A DNA stretch of 64,000 bases from Lentisphaerae bacterium GWF2_49_21 (lineage in GTDB: Bacteria > Verrucomicrobiota > Lentisphaeria > Victivallales > GWF2-50-93), in the NCBI GenBank assembly GCA_001804805.1, contig MHBH01000052.1, forward strand, positions 1 to 64,000. Reading direction: 5' to 3'. The translations under genes and the position numbers were made by a program. The notes under the pieces are model-generated. The model made no database searches. It saw nothing but the letters and a program-made list of their open reading frames with translations, and had not been told where the DNA came from. This document shows positions 15,112 through 24,937 of the stretch, in pieces. The first letter of the stretch is position 1. The number at the start of each line of letters is the position of its first letter.

Positions 15112-15915
15112 ATGAAAGAAATATTTTCAACCAATACTACTGACAAACTAATAGACCTGCTGGAAAGCGCTTCAAGGCTTTCAGCCCTTCATGTATGCTT
15201 CCATGACAGGATGAATATTATAAAACTTCCACAGAACCTTAGAACACATGCCCATCCCTCATGTCAGAAAATAAAGAGGACATATGATGGCACGTGTCTC
15301 CAATTCGACTGGTTCCAGACACATGGGGATCTCGCAAATATGCCTCAGGGAAGAATTCATGAATGCCCTTTCGGATTCACTGAGATTGCTGTTCCGGTTT
15401 TTGTAAATGGAATGTTTGAAGGAGTCGTATTTGCCGGACCGTGTCTAAGGAAAATTGGAAATATTCCCAATGAACCGGAACTTAAAGTTGTACCTGATCC
15501 TCAATGGTTGAACGATCGTCTGTCAATGATGCAGGCCTTTTCAGAAAAAATATCATCACTGCTTGAAGGACGCTGGGAAACAGAATCCGGTGGCCGTCGA
15601 GCCGCAATATTGTCATTTATCAATAAGAATTCTGGACGAATCTTTCAGATTGAGGATCTTGCCGGACATCTTTGTCTTTCAGCTTCACGCACAGGCCATT
15701 TGGTAAAGGAAATCTTTGGAATTCCATTTCCTAAACTTGTCCAGTCATATAAGATGAGAAAGGCAGCCCGGATGCTTATCTCAGATGATCTTCCAATAGG
15801 AGAGATTGCACGCCGTCTTGGATATGAAGATCAAAATTACTTCACTAGGATTTTTACTGCTTACTACGGTGAAAGTCCTCGGATATGCCGGAAAAAAGGC
15901 GGTCTAAAGGCATGA
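15112..15915 (+). CDS. AraC-family regulator with PocR-like sensor domain
   Basis: 267 residues. The N-terminal half (about 10-150) looks like a PocR/AdoCbl-type sensor: HVCFHDRMNIIKLP, then Cys/His positions in THAHPSCQKIKRTYDGTC, ECPFGFTEIAVPVFVNG and GVVFAGPC. The C-terminal half (about 165-265) is a double helix-turn-helix: IEDLAGHLCLSASRTGHLVKEIFG and IGEIARRLGYEDQNYFTRIF, ending YGESPRICRKK. AGG lies 8 bases before the ATG. It is divergent from the FAD oxidoreductase and is probably its local activator. The ligand is unknown; known PocR domains sense small organic molecules. Confidence 0.85.
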   Translation: MKEIFSTNTTDKLIDLLESASRLSALHVCFHDRMNIIKLPQNLRTHAHPSCQKIKRTYDGTCLQFDWFQTHGDLANMPQGRIHECPFGFTEIAVPVFVNGMFEGVVFAGPCLRKIGNIPNEPELKVVPDPQWLNDRLSMMQAFSEKISSLLEGRWETESGGRRAAILSFINKNSGRIFQIEDLAGHLCLSASRTGHLVKEIFGIPFPKLVQSYKMRKAARMLISDDLPIGEIARRLGYEDQNYFTRIFTAYYGESPRICRKKGGLKA

Positions 15916-18399
15916 TTAAATGAAAAGGGTGGCGCTTGAGTTGTCAGATTCCTGAAGAAATGTTGCAACTCCTCCAACCTCTATACCATCAAGGAGTTCC
16001 TCTTTTTCAATACCCATTATATCCATGGACATTGAACAGACGACAAGCCTAGCCCCGTTCTTTCTGGCTATATCCATAAGAGTCGGCAAATCATCGACAT
16101 TTTTATTCTTCATAACCATTTTCATCATTGAGGTGCCCATTCCCATCATGTTCATTTTTGAAAGCTTAAGCTTAGTAGCACCCCGGGGCATCATCATTCC
16201 GAACATCTTATCCATTAGGCTCTTACCTGATGACTGTGAAGAATTCTTACGCAACGCATTTATTCCCCAGAATGTAAAGAACATGGTGACTTCACTACCC
16301 ATCGCAATTGCACCATTGGCAATGACAAATGCTGCAAGAACCTTATCAAGATCTCCTGAAAATACCACTATTGTCTTTTTGGTTTTCTGAGGATCCTGCA
16401 TTTGTGGATTTCGCAGTTCCGTCAGATTTCCCTTCCTTATTTTAGCCTCAATTCTAGGTATATTTCCAGAAATGCCGATTAATTGATGACCGTTTTGCAC
16501 ACACCATGATTTCACATCATTGACAAAACCCGGATCACTTGCAAGTATTGTCAAATCATCTCCAGGAGACATTTTTTCAATCTCAGTCTTCATTTTCATT
16601 ATCGGTCCTGGACATTGAAGTCCGCAAGTATCGAGAATGATCTCGCGTTTGGAAACATTTTCTGTTGAAGGTGTAAATTTCTCCGCTTTAACAGGTTCTA
16701 TTGAATAAGGCACAAATGGAACTTTCCTTTCAGAAGAGCAGATTCCTGGTCCGTGACGACAACAGAAGGTCATTATGCCTCCGGAAAGAGTCTTCAAGTC
16801 CTTTTTCTCCCCAAAACCCTTTTGTTTCATGATCCTGTAGGCCAGATAGCTGGTAAAACCGACCTTGCAGTAAAGGTATATATTCTTGTCCTTTGGAAGT
16901 TTATCATATTCTTTCCTGAGTTTACCAAGAGGTATGTTTATGGCACCTGGAACATGCCATATATTGAACATATCTTCAGGTCTTACATCAATTATCATAC
17001 CCCCGTTTGTCTTATCAGGAAAATCTTCAGGGAACCAGCAGTCAACATCACCTCTTAAATAATTGGCCGCCACAAAACCAGCCATATTCACAGCATCCTT
17101 TGCAGAACCATATGGAGGGGCGTATGAGAGCTCAAGATTTTCAAGATCATAAACTGTCATACCGGAACTTATGGCTGTCGCAAATATGTCAATACGCTTG
17201 TCAACGCCCTCAAAACCTACTGCCTGGGCACCCAGAATTTTTCCGTCAGAAGGTGAAAACATCATCTTAAGATGAATAGGAGTAGCACCCGGATAATATC
17301 CGGCATGATTTGACGGATGCAGATAAATCTTCTTATATGGAATATTATATTTTTTAAGCGTCCTTTCAGAGGCTCCTGTACAGGCTCCAGCCATTTGAAA
17401 GACCTTAAGAATCGCTGTTCCTAAAGTTGATTTATATGAACTTTTCCTCCCAAAAATATTATCGGCTGCAATTCGTCCCTGCCGGTTTGCAGGTCCGGCA
17501 AGAGGAATCATAGATGGCTGTCCAGTAACAACATCTTTTACTTCTACAGCATCTCCCGCTGCATAGATGTCAGGATCTGATGTCTGCATTCTTTCATTCA
17601 CAACAATTCCACCTCTTTCATTGAGTTTAAGCCCGGCCTTCTGGGCAAGTGTTGAATCAGACCTAACTCCAATTGAGAGGATAACCATTTCAGCTTCAAT
17701 AACTTTTGAATTCTGCAATTCTATTGAAACAGCGTTGGGTATTTCCCTGAAAGCGGCAACGGCGGATCCAAGATGAAGTTTGACTCCATTGGCGACAAGA
17801 TGATTCTGAAGATCCTTCGCCATCTCAAAATCAAATGGAGGCAGAATTTGGTCAAGCATTTCAACAACATGTACCTTGATCTCTCTCATGATGAGATTTT
17901 CCGCCATTTCAATTCCTATATATCCACCCCCTACAATAATTGCAGTTTTAACCTTACTTCCATCTATTTCAGCCTTGATACTGTCCATATCATCAACATT
18001 CCTCAGGACAAATATCCGCGGATTGTCTATTCCGGGAAGATTAGGCCTTACAGGAACTGCCCCCGGACAGAGGATGAGCTTATCGTAGTTTTCATCATAT
18101 TTGATGCCTTTAACCGTGTTTTTAATGGTTATTTTCTTAGCTGCAGGATCTATATTTATGACTTCCTGGTTTATCCTGACATCAATATTGAGAATTTTTT
18201 TAAGAGATTCCGGTGTCTGAAGAAGAAGTGATTCCCTGTCTTTGATCTCTCCTCCAATATGATAAGGAAGCCCGCAGTTTGCAAAGGAGACATGGTTCCC
18301 CTTCTCAAAAACTATGATATCCGAATCTTCGCTTAGCCTTCTGGCCCTCGCTGCAGCTGACATTCCGCCGGCAACTCCACCTATCACAAGAATTTTCAT
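15916..18399 (-). CDS. CoA-disulfide reductase-like/rhodanese/TusA/DsrE fusion
   Basis: 827 residues carrying four sulfur-handling modules in one chain. (1) Residues about 1-445: flavin pyridine-nucleotide disulfide oxidoreductase of the CoA-disulfide reductase/NADH oxidase group (VIGGVAGGMSAAARARRL), with the single active Cys in SFANCGLPYHIGG. (2) About 455-550: rhodanese domain with the persulfide Cys in LYCKVGFTSYLAYR. (3) About 585-655: TusA/SirA domain with CGLQCPGPIMKMK. (4) About 660-827: DsrE/DsrF-like domain (VVFSGDLDKVLAAFVIANGA). A linker holds FCCRHGPGIC. Such fusions are thought to reduce and relay persulfide or polysulfide sulfur. The start overlaps the radC stop (ATGA), so the two genes are co-transcribed. 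Confidence 0.9.
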   Translation of the reverse strand: MKILVIGGVAGGMSAAARARRLSEDSDIIVFEKGNHVSFANCGLPYHIGGEIKDRESLLLQTPESLKKILNIDVRINQEVINIDPAAKKITIKNTVKGIKYDENYDKLILCPGAVPVRPNLPGIDNPRIFVLRNVDDMDSIKAEIDGSKVKTAIIVGGGYIGIEMAENLIMREIKVHVVEMLDQILPPFDFEMAKDLQNHLVANGVKLHLGSAVAAFREIPNAVSIELQNSKVIEAEMVILSIGVRSDSTLAQKAGLKLNERGGIVVNERMQTSDPDIYAAGDAVEVKDVVTGQPSMIPLAGPANRQGRIAADNIFGRKSSYKSTLGTAILKVFQMAGACTGASERTLKKYNIPYKKIYLHPSNHAGYYPGATPIHLKMMFSPSDGKILGAQAVGFEGVDKRIDIFATAISSGMTVYDLENLELSYAPPYGSAKDAVNMAGFVAANYLRGDVDCWFPEDFPDKTNGGMIIDVRPEDMFNIWHVPGAINIPLGKLRKEYDKLPKDKNIYLYCKVGFTSYLAYRIMKQKGFGEKKDLKTLSGGIMTFCCRHGPGICSSERKVPFVPYSIEPVKAEKFTPSTENVSKREIILDTCGLQCPGPIMKMKTEIEKMSPGDDLTILASDPGFVNDVKSWCVQNGHQLIGISGNIPRIEAKIRKGNLTELRNPQMQDPQKTKKTIVVFSGDLDKVLAAFVIANGAIAMGSEVTMFFTFWGINALRKNSSQSSGKSLMDKMFGMMMPRGATKLKLSKMNMMGMGTSMMKMVMKNKNVDDLPTLMDIARKNGARLVVCSMSMDIMGIEKEELLDGIEVGGVATFLQESDNSSATLFI

Positions 18400-19097
18400 A
18401 ACAGATTTTTCTCCCTGAAGCTGAAATATCCCGTTTTCCCGGCAATTATATGATCAAGTACTTTGACATCAACAGGTTTGACTGCATCCCTTACAGCGGA
18501 AGTGAGCCTGATATCATCGTTGGAAGGATTACATACTCCACTGGGATGATTGTGGACAAGTATAACCGAACTGGCATTCTTTTCAATAACTTCCCTGACA
18601 ATCTTTCTCGGATAGACTATTGCGGAATCAACGGTGCCTTCATCAAGCACGGTAAAATCTATTACATGGTTTTTCGGATTAAGAAGTATCACCATGAACA
18701 CTTCATCCTTAAGATGGGAAAGTTTGATCCTGGCAAAATCATAGACTGAACCTGGTTCTGCGATCACATCTCTTGAATAGATCTTATCTTCGAAATATTT
18801 AGCCGCCATTTCCCTGCAGAGGGATATGAGAATAGCCGAATTTTCGGAAATTCCCTCAACTTCACAGAGCTCCTTCATGTCCGCATTTAAGACTCCCGAA
18901 AGTGAATTGAACTTGGAAACAAGGGCCTTTGCCTGTTCTTTCACATCCCTGCGAGGGATTGAATATGTCAGAAGAAGCTCAAGCAGTTCATATTCTCTGA
19001 AACTCTCACTGCCATAATTAGAAAATCTCTCTCTAAGTCTTTCCCTATGTCCATGGTAATGAGGATGTTCTTCCATGATTTCATGTGATTTGCTCAT
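18396..19097 (-). CDS. radC: RadC family protein (JAB/MPN domain)
   Basis: 233 residues. Helix-hairpin-helix-like N-terminal part (ELLELLLTYSIPRRDVKEQAK, LCEVEGISENSAILISL) followed by the JAB metal-binding motif in ILVHNHPSGVCNPSNDDI, the HxHPSG...D signature of RadC. Its historical DNA-repair label is doubtful; the biochemical role is not established. AAGGA lies upstream of the ATG at 19097. Its stop overlaps the start of the following fusion gene by four bases. Confidence 0.93.
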   Translation of the reverse strand: MSKSHEIMEEHPHYHGHRERLRERFSNYGSESFREYELLELLLTYSIPRRDVKEQAKALVSKFNSLSGVLNADMKELCEVEGISENSAILISLCREMAAKYFEDKIYSRDVIAEPGSVYDFARIKLSHLKDEVFMVILLNPKNHVIDFTVLDEGTVDSAIVYPRKIVREVIEKNASSVILVHNHPSGVCNPSNDDIRLTSAVRDAVKPVDVKVLDHIIAGKTGYFSFREKNLL

Positions 19098-19167
19098 AGT
19101 TTATCCTTATTATTTTCACTTCTATCCAGAGGAATTTTAATAATATCTGGAAGTTTTCCAAACCTGA

Positions 19168-20055
19168 TCAGACATAGACAGGAATTTTTGAAGATATTCC
19201 ATATTCAACAGTCTTTATTTTTTTCCAGCCGTCATCGGTGAGATAAACGAGGGATCCCATCTCATCTTGTGCAAATTTTCCAGAGGCAAAATCCTTTACC
19301 GCAGGAGGAAAGACAGTCCAGTCTCCGTTTATTTTTAAGTTTTCCTGGTTCTTTTTCGCCAAATCTACAAGAATATCCTTGTATCCTCCCGGAGGCTTTT
19401 GGATAGATCTGTTCTTATACGCTAATTCCAATTCTTCAATACTCTTACCCTGAAGATCAATCTTGACAGGTGTGGATATGCCAAGTATCGGACCGCTGTC
19501 CATTTCCCCTCCCTTACCAGTATAAGTCTGGGCGATTATCACACTTGATCTCAGGAAAGAACATCCCCTCATTATTGCTGTTTCGACAGGAATCGTATGG
19601 AGTCCCACATAAATCCTCCTGCCCCCGTCTTCGACGGTAAGATCTCCCGGATGAACGTTCAGGCATGGAAAGTCCGAAGTTATATTCGTAAGAGGTACAA
19701 ATCCAGCGAGAATTCCGAAATCAACTTTGAAGGGACCAATGATCTTTCTCATTTCCTGGGTCCATTCCTCCCTGATCCTTCTCCCATTTTCAGTTGCAAG
19801 TGAAACTTTAGTCTCACCCCTTTGGCGATAAAATTCGAGTATATCTAGTTCGACAAGAGGTATTCTGTAATTCCGTGCAATTTCGGCAGCTCGGCTCTTG
19901 AGGGATGCATCAGTGAAGATAAGAGCCGCCTTCCAGGGGGCAATCTCTTCATCTCTAATGCTATCGAGAAGCTTTTCAGCATTACTGCCGCTACCGCTCA
20001 TGAAGATGGCTGCGGAAGGCTTTTTTGAGCCTATATTGAGAAAGTTCTTAATCAC
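19168..20055 (-). CDS. PurN-like formyltransferase
   Basis: 295 residues from GTG 20055, with GGGG a few bases upstream. The Rossmann-type formyltransferase core is visible: FMSGSGSNAEKLLDSI (the PurN GSGSN loop), VDFGILAGFVPL, and FPCLNVHPGDLTVEDGGRRIYVG, which gives the conserved N-x-H...D set. Formyl-THF-dependent transfer to a purine intermediate (GAR) is the nearest known reaction. The protein is about 90 residues longer than PurN, with inserts and an extra C-terminal region from about 215, so the substrate may differ. No purine genes are adjacent. Confidence 0.75.
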   Translation of the reverse strand: MIKNFLNIGSKKPSAAIFMSGSGSNAEKLLDSIRDEEIAPWKAALIFTDASLKSRAAEIARNYRIPLVELDILEFYRQRGETKVSLATENGRRIREEWTQEMRKIIGPFKVDFGILAGFVPLTNITSDFPCLNVHPGDLTVEDGGRRIYVGLHTIPVETAIMRGCSFLRSSVIIAQTYTGKGGEMDSGPILGISTPVKIDLQGKSIEELELAYKNRSIQKPPGGYKDILVDLAKKNQENLKINGDWTVFPPAVKDFASGKFAQDEMGSLVYLTDDGWKKIKTVEYGISSKIPVYV

Positions 20056-20204
20056 TTGACCCCGTTCTTGCGCTTCTTACGCACAATTTCATTAAAATAT
20101 TCAACTCATAAAATTTTACGGTTTGAATTTTCAAATTACAAGTATAATATTAACTAATCAGTCATTTTCTTATAAATCAATATAATCAAGGGAGGAATAT
20201 ATAA

Positions 20205-20840
20205 ATGAAAACTGCAGTCAAATTGATGTCTGGATTAGCAATTGTATTTTCGATGATAGCCGTGGCAAATGCCGGGTTCTGGGACTGGTCAAGACCCTAT
20301 CAGGGGCCTTCAAAGGATGTGGGTACTCTGGTAATTTCAGGAAATTATCTGAAGGCGCGTGTCCTTGCTGAACTTATCCAATACCAAACAAACCAGCCGA
20401 TCCTCCTCATTACAAGCGAAGGAGGCAAGCTTTTCTTCATGCCTGCAAGCGGACCGTGTCTTGAAGTCCAGGATGCTGATTTCACAAACTTTGTGAAGTT
20501 TACCAATCCGAAACAGATACTCATTCTCGGAGATACCTCTTTTGTACCGGAATCATATGCAAAGAGAATTGATTCAAAGCAGACTATCATCAGGGTCGAC
20601 AACAAGAACTGGCATCAGGTAGCTGTGACTGTTGGAAAGATACTTGACAAGACCTATCTTGCATCTGAATTCAAGAAACTAAGCGATGAAATAGACAGTG
20701 GCAGGCTTTACACGTCGAAGAAAGGCCAGACCCCTACTTCATCCGGAAATCCTGTTCCCAATCCTCTTGATTCAGTTGTAAAACCTGAGGCCTCGAAGGA
20801 ACCCGTTCTTATCAAGGCTACTGATGTTGTCCCGAAATAA
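20205..20840 (+). CDS. Secreted protein of unknown function
   Basis: 211 residues with a clear signal peptide (KTAVKLMSGLAIVFSMIAVANA, probable cleavage after ANA) and a strong GGGAGG before the ATG. The mature part has two alternating beta/alpha units: VGTLVISGNYLKARVLAELI...PILLITSEGG and PKQILILGDTSFVPESYAKRI. These loosely recall cell-wall-binding repeat 2 proteins, where LVxASG and xIxLVGG motifs recur. The C-terminal 45 residues are Pro/Lys/Ser-rich and likely disordered. Two bases separate it from the following permease gene, so they form a pair. Confidence 0.65.
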   Translation: MKTAVKLMSGLAIVFSMIAVANAGFWDWSRPYQGPSKDVGTLVISGNYLKARVLAELIQYQTNQPILLITSEGGKLFFMPASGPCLEVQDADFTNFVKFTNPKQILILGDTSFVPESYAKRIDSKQTIIRVDNKNWHQVAVTVGKILDKTYLASEFKKLSDEIDSGRLYTSKKGQTPTSSGNPVPNPLDSVVKPEASKEPVLIKATDVVPK

Positions 20841-20842
20841 AA

Positions 20843-21802
20843 GTGCTTAACTTTTATCACGTTGCCAGGAATGCTTTTAGAGAGTCGCTTAGGGAGCCTA
20901 TCTTCTTCCTGCTGCTCTGTACGGCTTCTATCCTTATCGGACTGTTTCCCACCCTCTCCCTGTTTGTCTTCAGGGAGCAGATAAAACTTGTCATGGACAG
21001 TTCCATGGCAACAACCATGGTTTTCGGTCTTATAGCTGCTGTACTTTGTGCGAGCCATACCGTTTCACGGGAAATGAGGAATGGAACAGTTCTCCTTCTG
21101 CTATCAAAACCTGTCCCGAGAAAAAACTTCATCCTCGCAAAAATAGCTGGAACAATTGGGGCCCTTACGGTTTTTGTTTTCATATGCAATATTTCATCCC
21201 TGATCTCCTTGCGTGTAGCATGCGATCAGTTCAGGCTTGATTTTACAACAATGTATATTTATTATGGGCTGATAGCCGTTTCATGTATCTTTGGGGCTGT
21301 CAGAAATTACATTCTAAGAAGATCTTTTGCATCTTCGGCAGTTTTTGGAATGCTGGTGTCAATAACTATTTTCGCCATAATTCTCATGTTCATCCCGCCA
21401 AGCGGAGAATCCGTTCCTGAATATAGGGATGTCCTTCCAGCATTTGTCCTGCTGTTTTTTTCAGTTTGGATGATGGGCGTTATAACCGTCACTCTATCAA
21501 CAAGGCTTGATGTGATTGCAAACCTGACAGTCTGTTCCATTCTTTTCTTCTCGGGTCTTGTATCTGATTATTTTTTTGGAAAAGCCGCCGAGGAATCTGT
21601 TCTTAGCGCTTCTTCATTTCTATATGCCTTAATTCCAAACTGGCAGTTCTTCTGGCTTGCAGACGCCCTTGCAAGCAAGCGTCATATTCCCATGGAATAC
21701 ATACTATGGTCTGGAGTCTATTGCATCCTTTATATGTCGTTCTGCAGCTTTATCGCAGTAATCCTCTTCAGGGACAGGGAAGTTGCCGGAACTATCACTT
21801 GA
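20843..21802 (+). CDS. ABC-2 type transporter permease
   Basis: 319 residues from GTG 20843, two bases after the preceding stop. At least six hydrophobic segments (residues about 20-45, 54-75, 98-125, 138-155, 166-185, 195-220, 225-245 and 290-310). The cytoplasmic loop has SHTVSREMRNGTVLLLLSKPVPR, typical of ABC-2 family permeases (the E...G...LL..P motif). No ATP-binding subunit lies in the window next to it. The only close partner is the secreted protein upstream. Substrate unknown. Confidence 0.8.
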   Translation: MLNFYHVARNAFRESLREPIFFLLLCTASILIGLFPTLSLFVFREQIKLVMDSSMATTMVFGLIAAVLCASHTVSREMRNGTVLLLLSKPVPRKNFILAKIAGTIGALTVFVFICNISSLISLRVACDQFRLDFTTMYIYYGLIAVSCIFGAVRNYILRRSFASSAVFGMLVSITIFAIILMFIPPSGESVPEYRDVLPAFVLLFFSVWMMGVITVTLSTRLDVIANLTVCSILFFSGLVSDYFFGKAAEESVLSASSFLYALIPNWQFFWLADALASKRHIPMEYILWSGVYCILYMSFCSFIAVILFRDREVAGTIT

Positions 21803-21816
21803 TATGATTTCCAAAT

Positions 21817-22380
21817 TCAATCATCAAGCTGCACATCTTCTATGTCTATTTCAGTTGAAACTGACTGCCCAAGCATTTCCACGTTGATTGTAATCATGGT
21901 CTTTGCTTTTCTCTTTTCAACTATTCCGCTCATCCCCCTAAGAGGACCTGATTTTACCGATATCCTGCTGCCGGTCACAAGTTCCGGCCTGACAATTATT
22001 TCCGATTCCAAGGCAAGTTTCTCAAACATCTGAATGCCGAGAAGTTCCTTTATCAGATCCCTTTCACTTTTCTCATTCATCTGCAACCTATACACAATCC
22101 TGTTTGAAAGAAGAACCTTCTGGTACAGTTCATGATTAAGCAGGCAGAAAACATATCCAGAAAACATAGGAATATAGAATTCAACTGTTCTCCTCTGGTA
22201 CCTTTTGACATTTTTTCTCAGAGGAAGATAATATTTCATCGAATTTGAGGAGCAGTATTCAACAAATTTCTTTTCCTGGCGTGGCTTGGTGCGGACAGGA
22301 GTCCATAGAAAACCTGGAATGTTTTCTATTATCAGACCATTGTTCTCCTGCAGGAGATTCTTGAAAAAATCATCTTTCAT
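21817..22380 (-). CDS. NusG-family transcription elongation factor paralogue
   Basis: 187 residues. An N-terminal NGN domain (WTPVRTKPRQEKKFVEYCSSN, YYLPLRKNVKRYQRRTVEFYIPMFSGYVF) and a C-terminal KOW domain (GSRISVKSGPLRGMSGIVEKRK, ITINVEMLGQSVSTEID). Lone specialised NusG proteins of the RfaH/UpxY/LoaP type usually modify elongation over long operons such as polysaccharide clusters. No housekeeping partners (secE, rplK) are nearby, which favours a specialised paralogue. It starts five bases after the DciA-like gene ends. Confidence 0.85.
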   Translation of the reverse strand: MKDDFFKNLLQENNGLIIENIPGFLWTPVRTKPRQEKKFVEYCSSNSMKYYLPLRKNVKRYQRRTVEFYIPMFSGYVFCLLNHELYQKVLLSNRIVYRLQMNEKSERDLIKELLGIQMFEKLALESEIIVRPELVTGSRISVKSGPLRGMSGIVEKRKAKTMITINVEMLGQSVSTEIDIEDVQLDD

Positions 22381-22385
22381 GGAAA

Positions 22386-22805
22386 TTACCCGGACGGAAT
22401 GAAATTAATGTCCTTAATTGAATTTTTGCCGTAAATCCCGGAGATTTTGTCTATGATGAACTTTTTACCGCTGTTCCTCAACTCCATCATCCACGCGCTG
22501 TTTTCAACGCAAACATAGAGGATGCCGTTCCTGAGGGACCTTGGTAAGGCTATGCAGGAGATATCTTTGCCAACTATCCCTTCCCATTCATCCCTAATCC
22601 TGGTAAATATTTCGTTTTCCGCACTGTCTGAACTCGACATTACTCCTTTAATTGCATCCTGAATTGAAACAGCGTCTGGAAGATGTGATGCTACTTCGGA
22701 AAATCCTTCCTCTTCCCCATACCATTCCTCAAGAATAGATGGCAAAGGATCTTTTTTTCTCCATCCCCTGTCGGATATTGAAATTAATTTTTTCTTGCGG
22801 GCCAT
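22386..22805 (-). CDS. DUF721/DciA-like protein
   Basis: 139 residues with the DUF721 pattern in the second half: IRDEWEGIVGKDIS...ALPRSLRNGILYVCVENSAWMMELR, then helices ending in INFIPSG. DciA loads or helps the DnaB helicase in bacteria that lack DnaC or DnaI. The N-terminal part is basic (MARKKKLISISDRGWRKK). The start is immediately after the upstream stop (TAGATG). Named a DciA homologue by motif only. Confidence 0.75.
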   Translation of the reverse strand: MARKKKLISISDRGWRKKDPLPSILEEWYGEEEGFSEVASHLPDAVSIQDAIKGVMSSSDSAENEIFTRIRDEWEGIVGKDISCIALPRSLRNGILYVCVENSAWMMELRNSGKKFIIDKISGIYGKNSIKDINFIPSG

Positions 22806-23174
22806 CTATTGACACATGCCTACAATGAAGAGAGGAAATAGCATCACCGTCGAATAGCATAACTTGAATGGGGCAATCACACCCTTTCCTACATTTTCAC
22901 ATCCATTCCCAAAAAGACCGAATGGGGCTCCAAGAGTGGCCTCTAAGAATCCTACCGGAAGCATGAAAATAGCAACCATGTCATAGAAAATGTCAGGAAT
23001 TCCAGTAGCCGCCTTGCAAAACCCCTTGAGTGCAAATGCTCCAGCCATTTCAGCGACTGGAATAGCATATGGGGCTAGAACGGAGATTGTAATGGGATCC
23101 ATAGCCTTCGCCTTTGGAACAGCTATACCTGAAAAAACAGCCATAACAACAAGAATTATAAGAAATTTTCTCAT
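22806..23174 (-). CDS. Small secreted or membrane protein, unknown
   Basis: 122 residues with an N-terminal signal sequence (MRKFLIILVVMAVFSGIAVPKAKA, likely cleaved after AKA). The rest is hydrophobic and Gly/Pro/Phe rich, with possible membrane segments at about 33-55, 62-85 and 100-120 and four Cys residues. No domain recognised. Its stop is directly adjacent to the start of the DciA-like gene, so they share a transcript. Confidence 0.6.
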   Translation of the reverse strand: MRKFLIILVVMAVFSGIAVPKAKAMDPITISVLAPYAIPVAEMAGAFALKGFCKAATGIPDIFYDMVAIFMLPVGFLEATLGAPFGLFGNGCENVGKGVIAPFKLCYSTVMLFPLFIVGMCQ

Positions 23175-23236
23175 TTGTCACTATTTCCCGATTAACCCGT
23201 TACCATAGACCTGAAAATGATTTTTTGCCAGCATTT

Positions 23237-24859
23237 TCAGGACTTATCAGGCTTTTTATGCCTTATCTGCTTCCCTTTCTTCAAAAGAATATATTCAACT
23301 GAATCAACAAGGGCCTCCCATGAGGCTTCAATCATATTTTCACTTACTCCTACGGTACCCCATGTTTCATTGCTGTCGCCAGATTCAATCAAAACCCTGG
23401 TTTTAGCAGCAGTCCCATCCTTACTGTCCAATATTCTGACTTTGAAATCTTTCAGGTGCACATCCCCGATTTCAGGGAAAAATCTCAAAAGCGCCTTTCT
23501 CAAGGCAAGATCCAGGGCATTTATAGGACCATCTCCTTCGGCAGCAGTAAGTTCCTGCTGGCCAAGGACTTCAAGTTTCACTGTAGCCTCAGAAAAACAT
23601 GGCTCGTCTTTTCCTCTTTTCTCGACTATAACACGGAATCCGTTGAGTTTGAAGAAAGGAGTATATGATTTAAGTACCTTCTTTGCAAGAAGATGGAATG
23701 AAGCATCAGCAGCCTCAAATTCATATCCTTCGTTCTCCATTCTCTTCAGTGTTTGAAGTATTTCCTTGACTTCATTTCCCTTTTCATCAACATTGATATT
23801 GTGTTCTGCTATTTTCATCATAATGTTGCTTCTGCCGGAAAGATCAGAAACAAGCACTCTTCTTTTATTACCTATTGACTCGGGATGTACATGTTCGAAT
23901 GTCGCAGGATTTTTGCTAACCGCATTGACATGCATTCCACCTTTGTGGGCAAATGCGCTTTCTCCAACGTATGGTAATCGCTTATTTGGATTAAGATTGG
24001 CCAAATCGTCGACAAAATGACTGATCTCCCTTAAGTGCTTAAGCTGTGTCTTTTCTATTGCTGAAACTCCCATCTTCAACTCCAATGCCGGTATTATGGA
24101 ACATATGTTGGCATTTCCACAACGTTCCCCAAATCCATTGATTGTTCCTTGGACATGCCTTGCTCCACTTTCAACCGCCACAATAGAATTTGCAACCGCC
24201 ATATCACCGTCATTATGGCAATGTATTCCCAATGTAATATGTTCAGGAATAACACTTTTCACTTTCCGGCATATTTCCGATATTTCTGATGGAATAGTTC
24301 CGCCATTTGTGTCACAAAGGACTATTGAAGATGCGCCATTTTTACACGCTGCCAAAAGCACATCAAGTGCATATTTTGAATTATCCTTATATCCGTCAAA
24401 AAAATGTTCCGCATCAAAAATAACTTCCTTATGATGTCCTTTGATATAGGCACAAGAATCGGAAACTATTTGAATATTCAAATCAGGCTTTATCTTGAGT
24501 ACTTCATTCACATGAAGAAGCCAGCTTTTTCCAAATATGGTGACAACAGGCGTATTTGCCTCAAGCAACTTCCTTATATTGTCATCGTCTTCAACATTGA
24601 CGCTTGCCCTTCTTGTACTTCCGAATGCGGCAATTTTGGCATTTTTCAACTTTTTCCCTTTTACTTCCTCAAAAAAAGCCATATCCTTTGGATTCGAACC
24701 TGGCCAACCTCCTTCAATATAGCTTACACCAAGGATATCCAGTCTTTCCGCTATTCGGATCTTGTCGTAGACTGAAAATGATACTCCTTCAGCCTGAGTT
24801 CCATCCCTGAGCGTAGTGTCATATATGCTCACTTTAAATCTGTAGTCTTTGTTCGTCAT
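23237..24859 (-). CDS. cimA: Citramalate synthase
   Basis: Condenses acetyl-CoA and pyruvate to (R)-citramalate, the threonine-independent entry to isoleucine. 540 residues from ATG 24859 (an upstream in-frame TTG has no ribosome-binding site). It has the HMGL-like TIM barrel with [38 protein letters not shown] and [16 protein letters not shown] (metal-binding HxH), and [19 protein letters not shown] LeuA-type C-terminal allosteric domain occupies about 410-515 ([31 protein letters not shown]). The YIEGGWPG substrate-specificity region is of the second (CimA/NifV-like) type rather than LeuA. Confidence 0.92.
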   Translation of the reverse strand: MTNKDYRFKVSIYDTTLRDGTQAEGVSFSVYDKIRIAERLDILGVSYIEGGWPGSNPKDMAFFEEVKGKKLKNAKIAAFGSTRRASVNVEDDDNIRKLLEANTPVVTIFGKSWLLHVNEVLKIKPDLNIQIVSDSCAYIKGHHKEVIFDAEHFFDGYKDNSKYALDVLLAACKNGASSIVLCDTNGGTIPSEISEICRKVKSVIPEHITLGIHCHNDGDMAVANSIVAVESGARHVQGTINGFGERCGNANICSIIPALELKMGVSAIEKTQLKHLREISHFVDDLANLNPNKRLPYVGESAFAHKGGMHVNAVSKNPATFEHVHPESIGNKRRVLVSDLSGRSNIMMKIAEHNINVDEKGNEVKEILQTLKRMENEGYEFEAADASFHLLAKKVLKSYTPFFKLNGFRVIVEKRGKDEPCFSEATVKLEVLGQQELTAAEGDGPINALDLALRKALLRFFPEIGDVHLKDFKVRILDSKDGTAAKTRVLIESGDSNETWGTVGVSENMIEASWEALVDSVEYILLKKGKQIRHKKPDKS

Positions 24860-24937
24860 TGATATTATTTCCAGTTGTTTCAATTTTTAGGAAAGATAAA
24901 TATACCTTTAAAGAGAATTTTTATCAAGTTTCCTGTC

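Noticed and set aside
15916-18399. Two separate genes (NADH oxidase and TusA/DsrE)
   Set aside because: The frame is open without break through all four domains, and the linkers are in frame with no internal ribosome-binding site.
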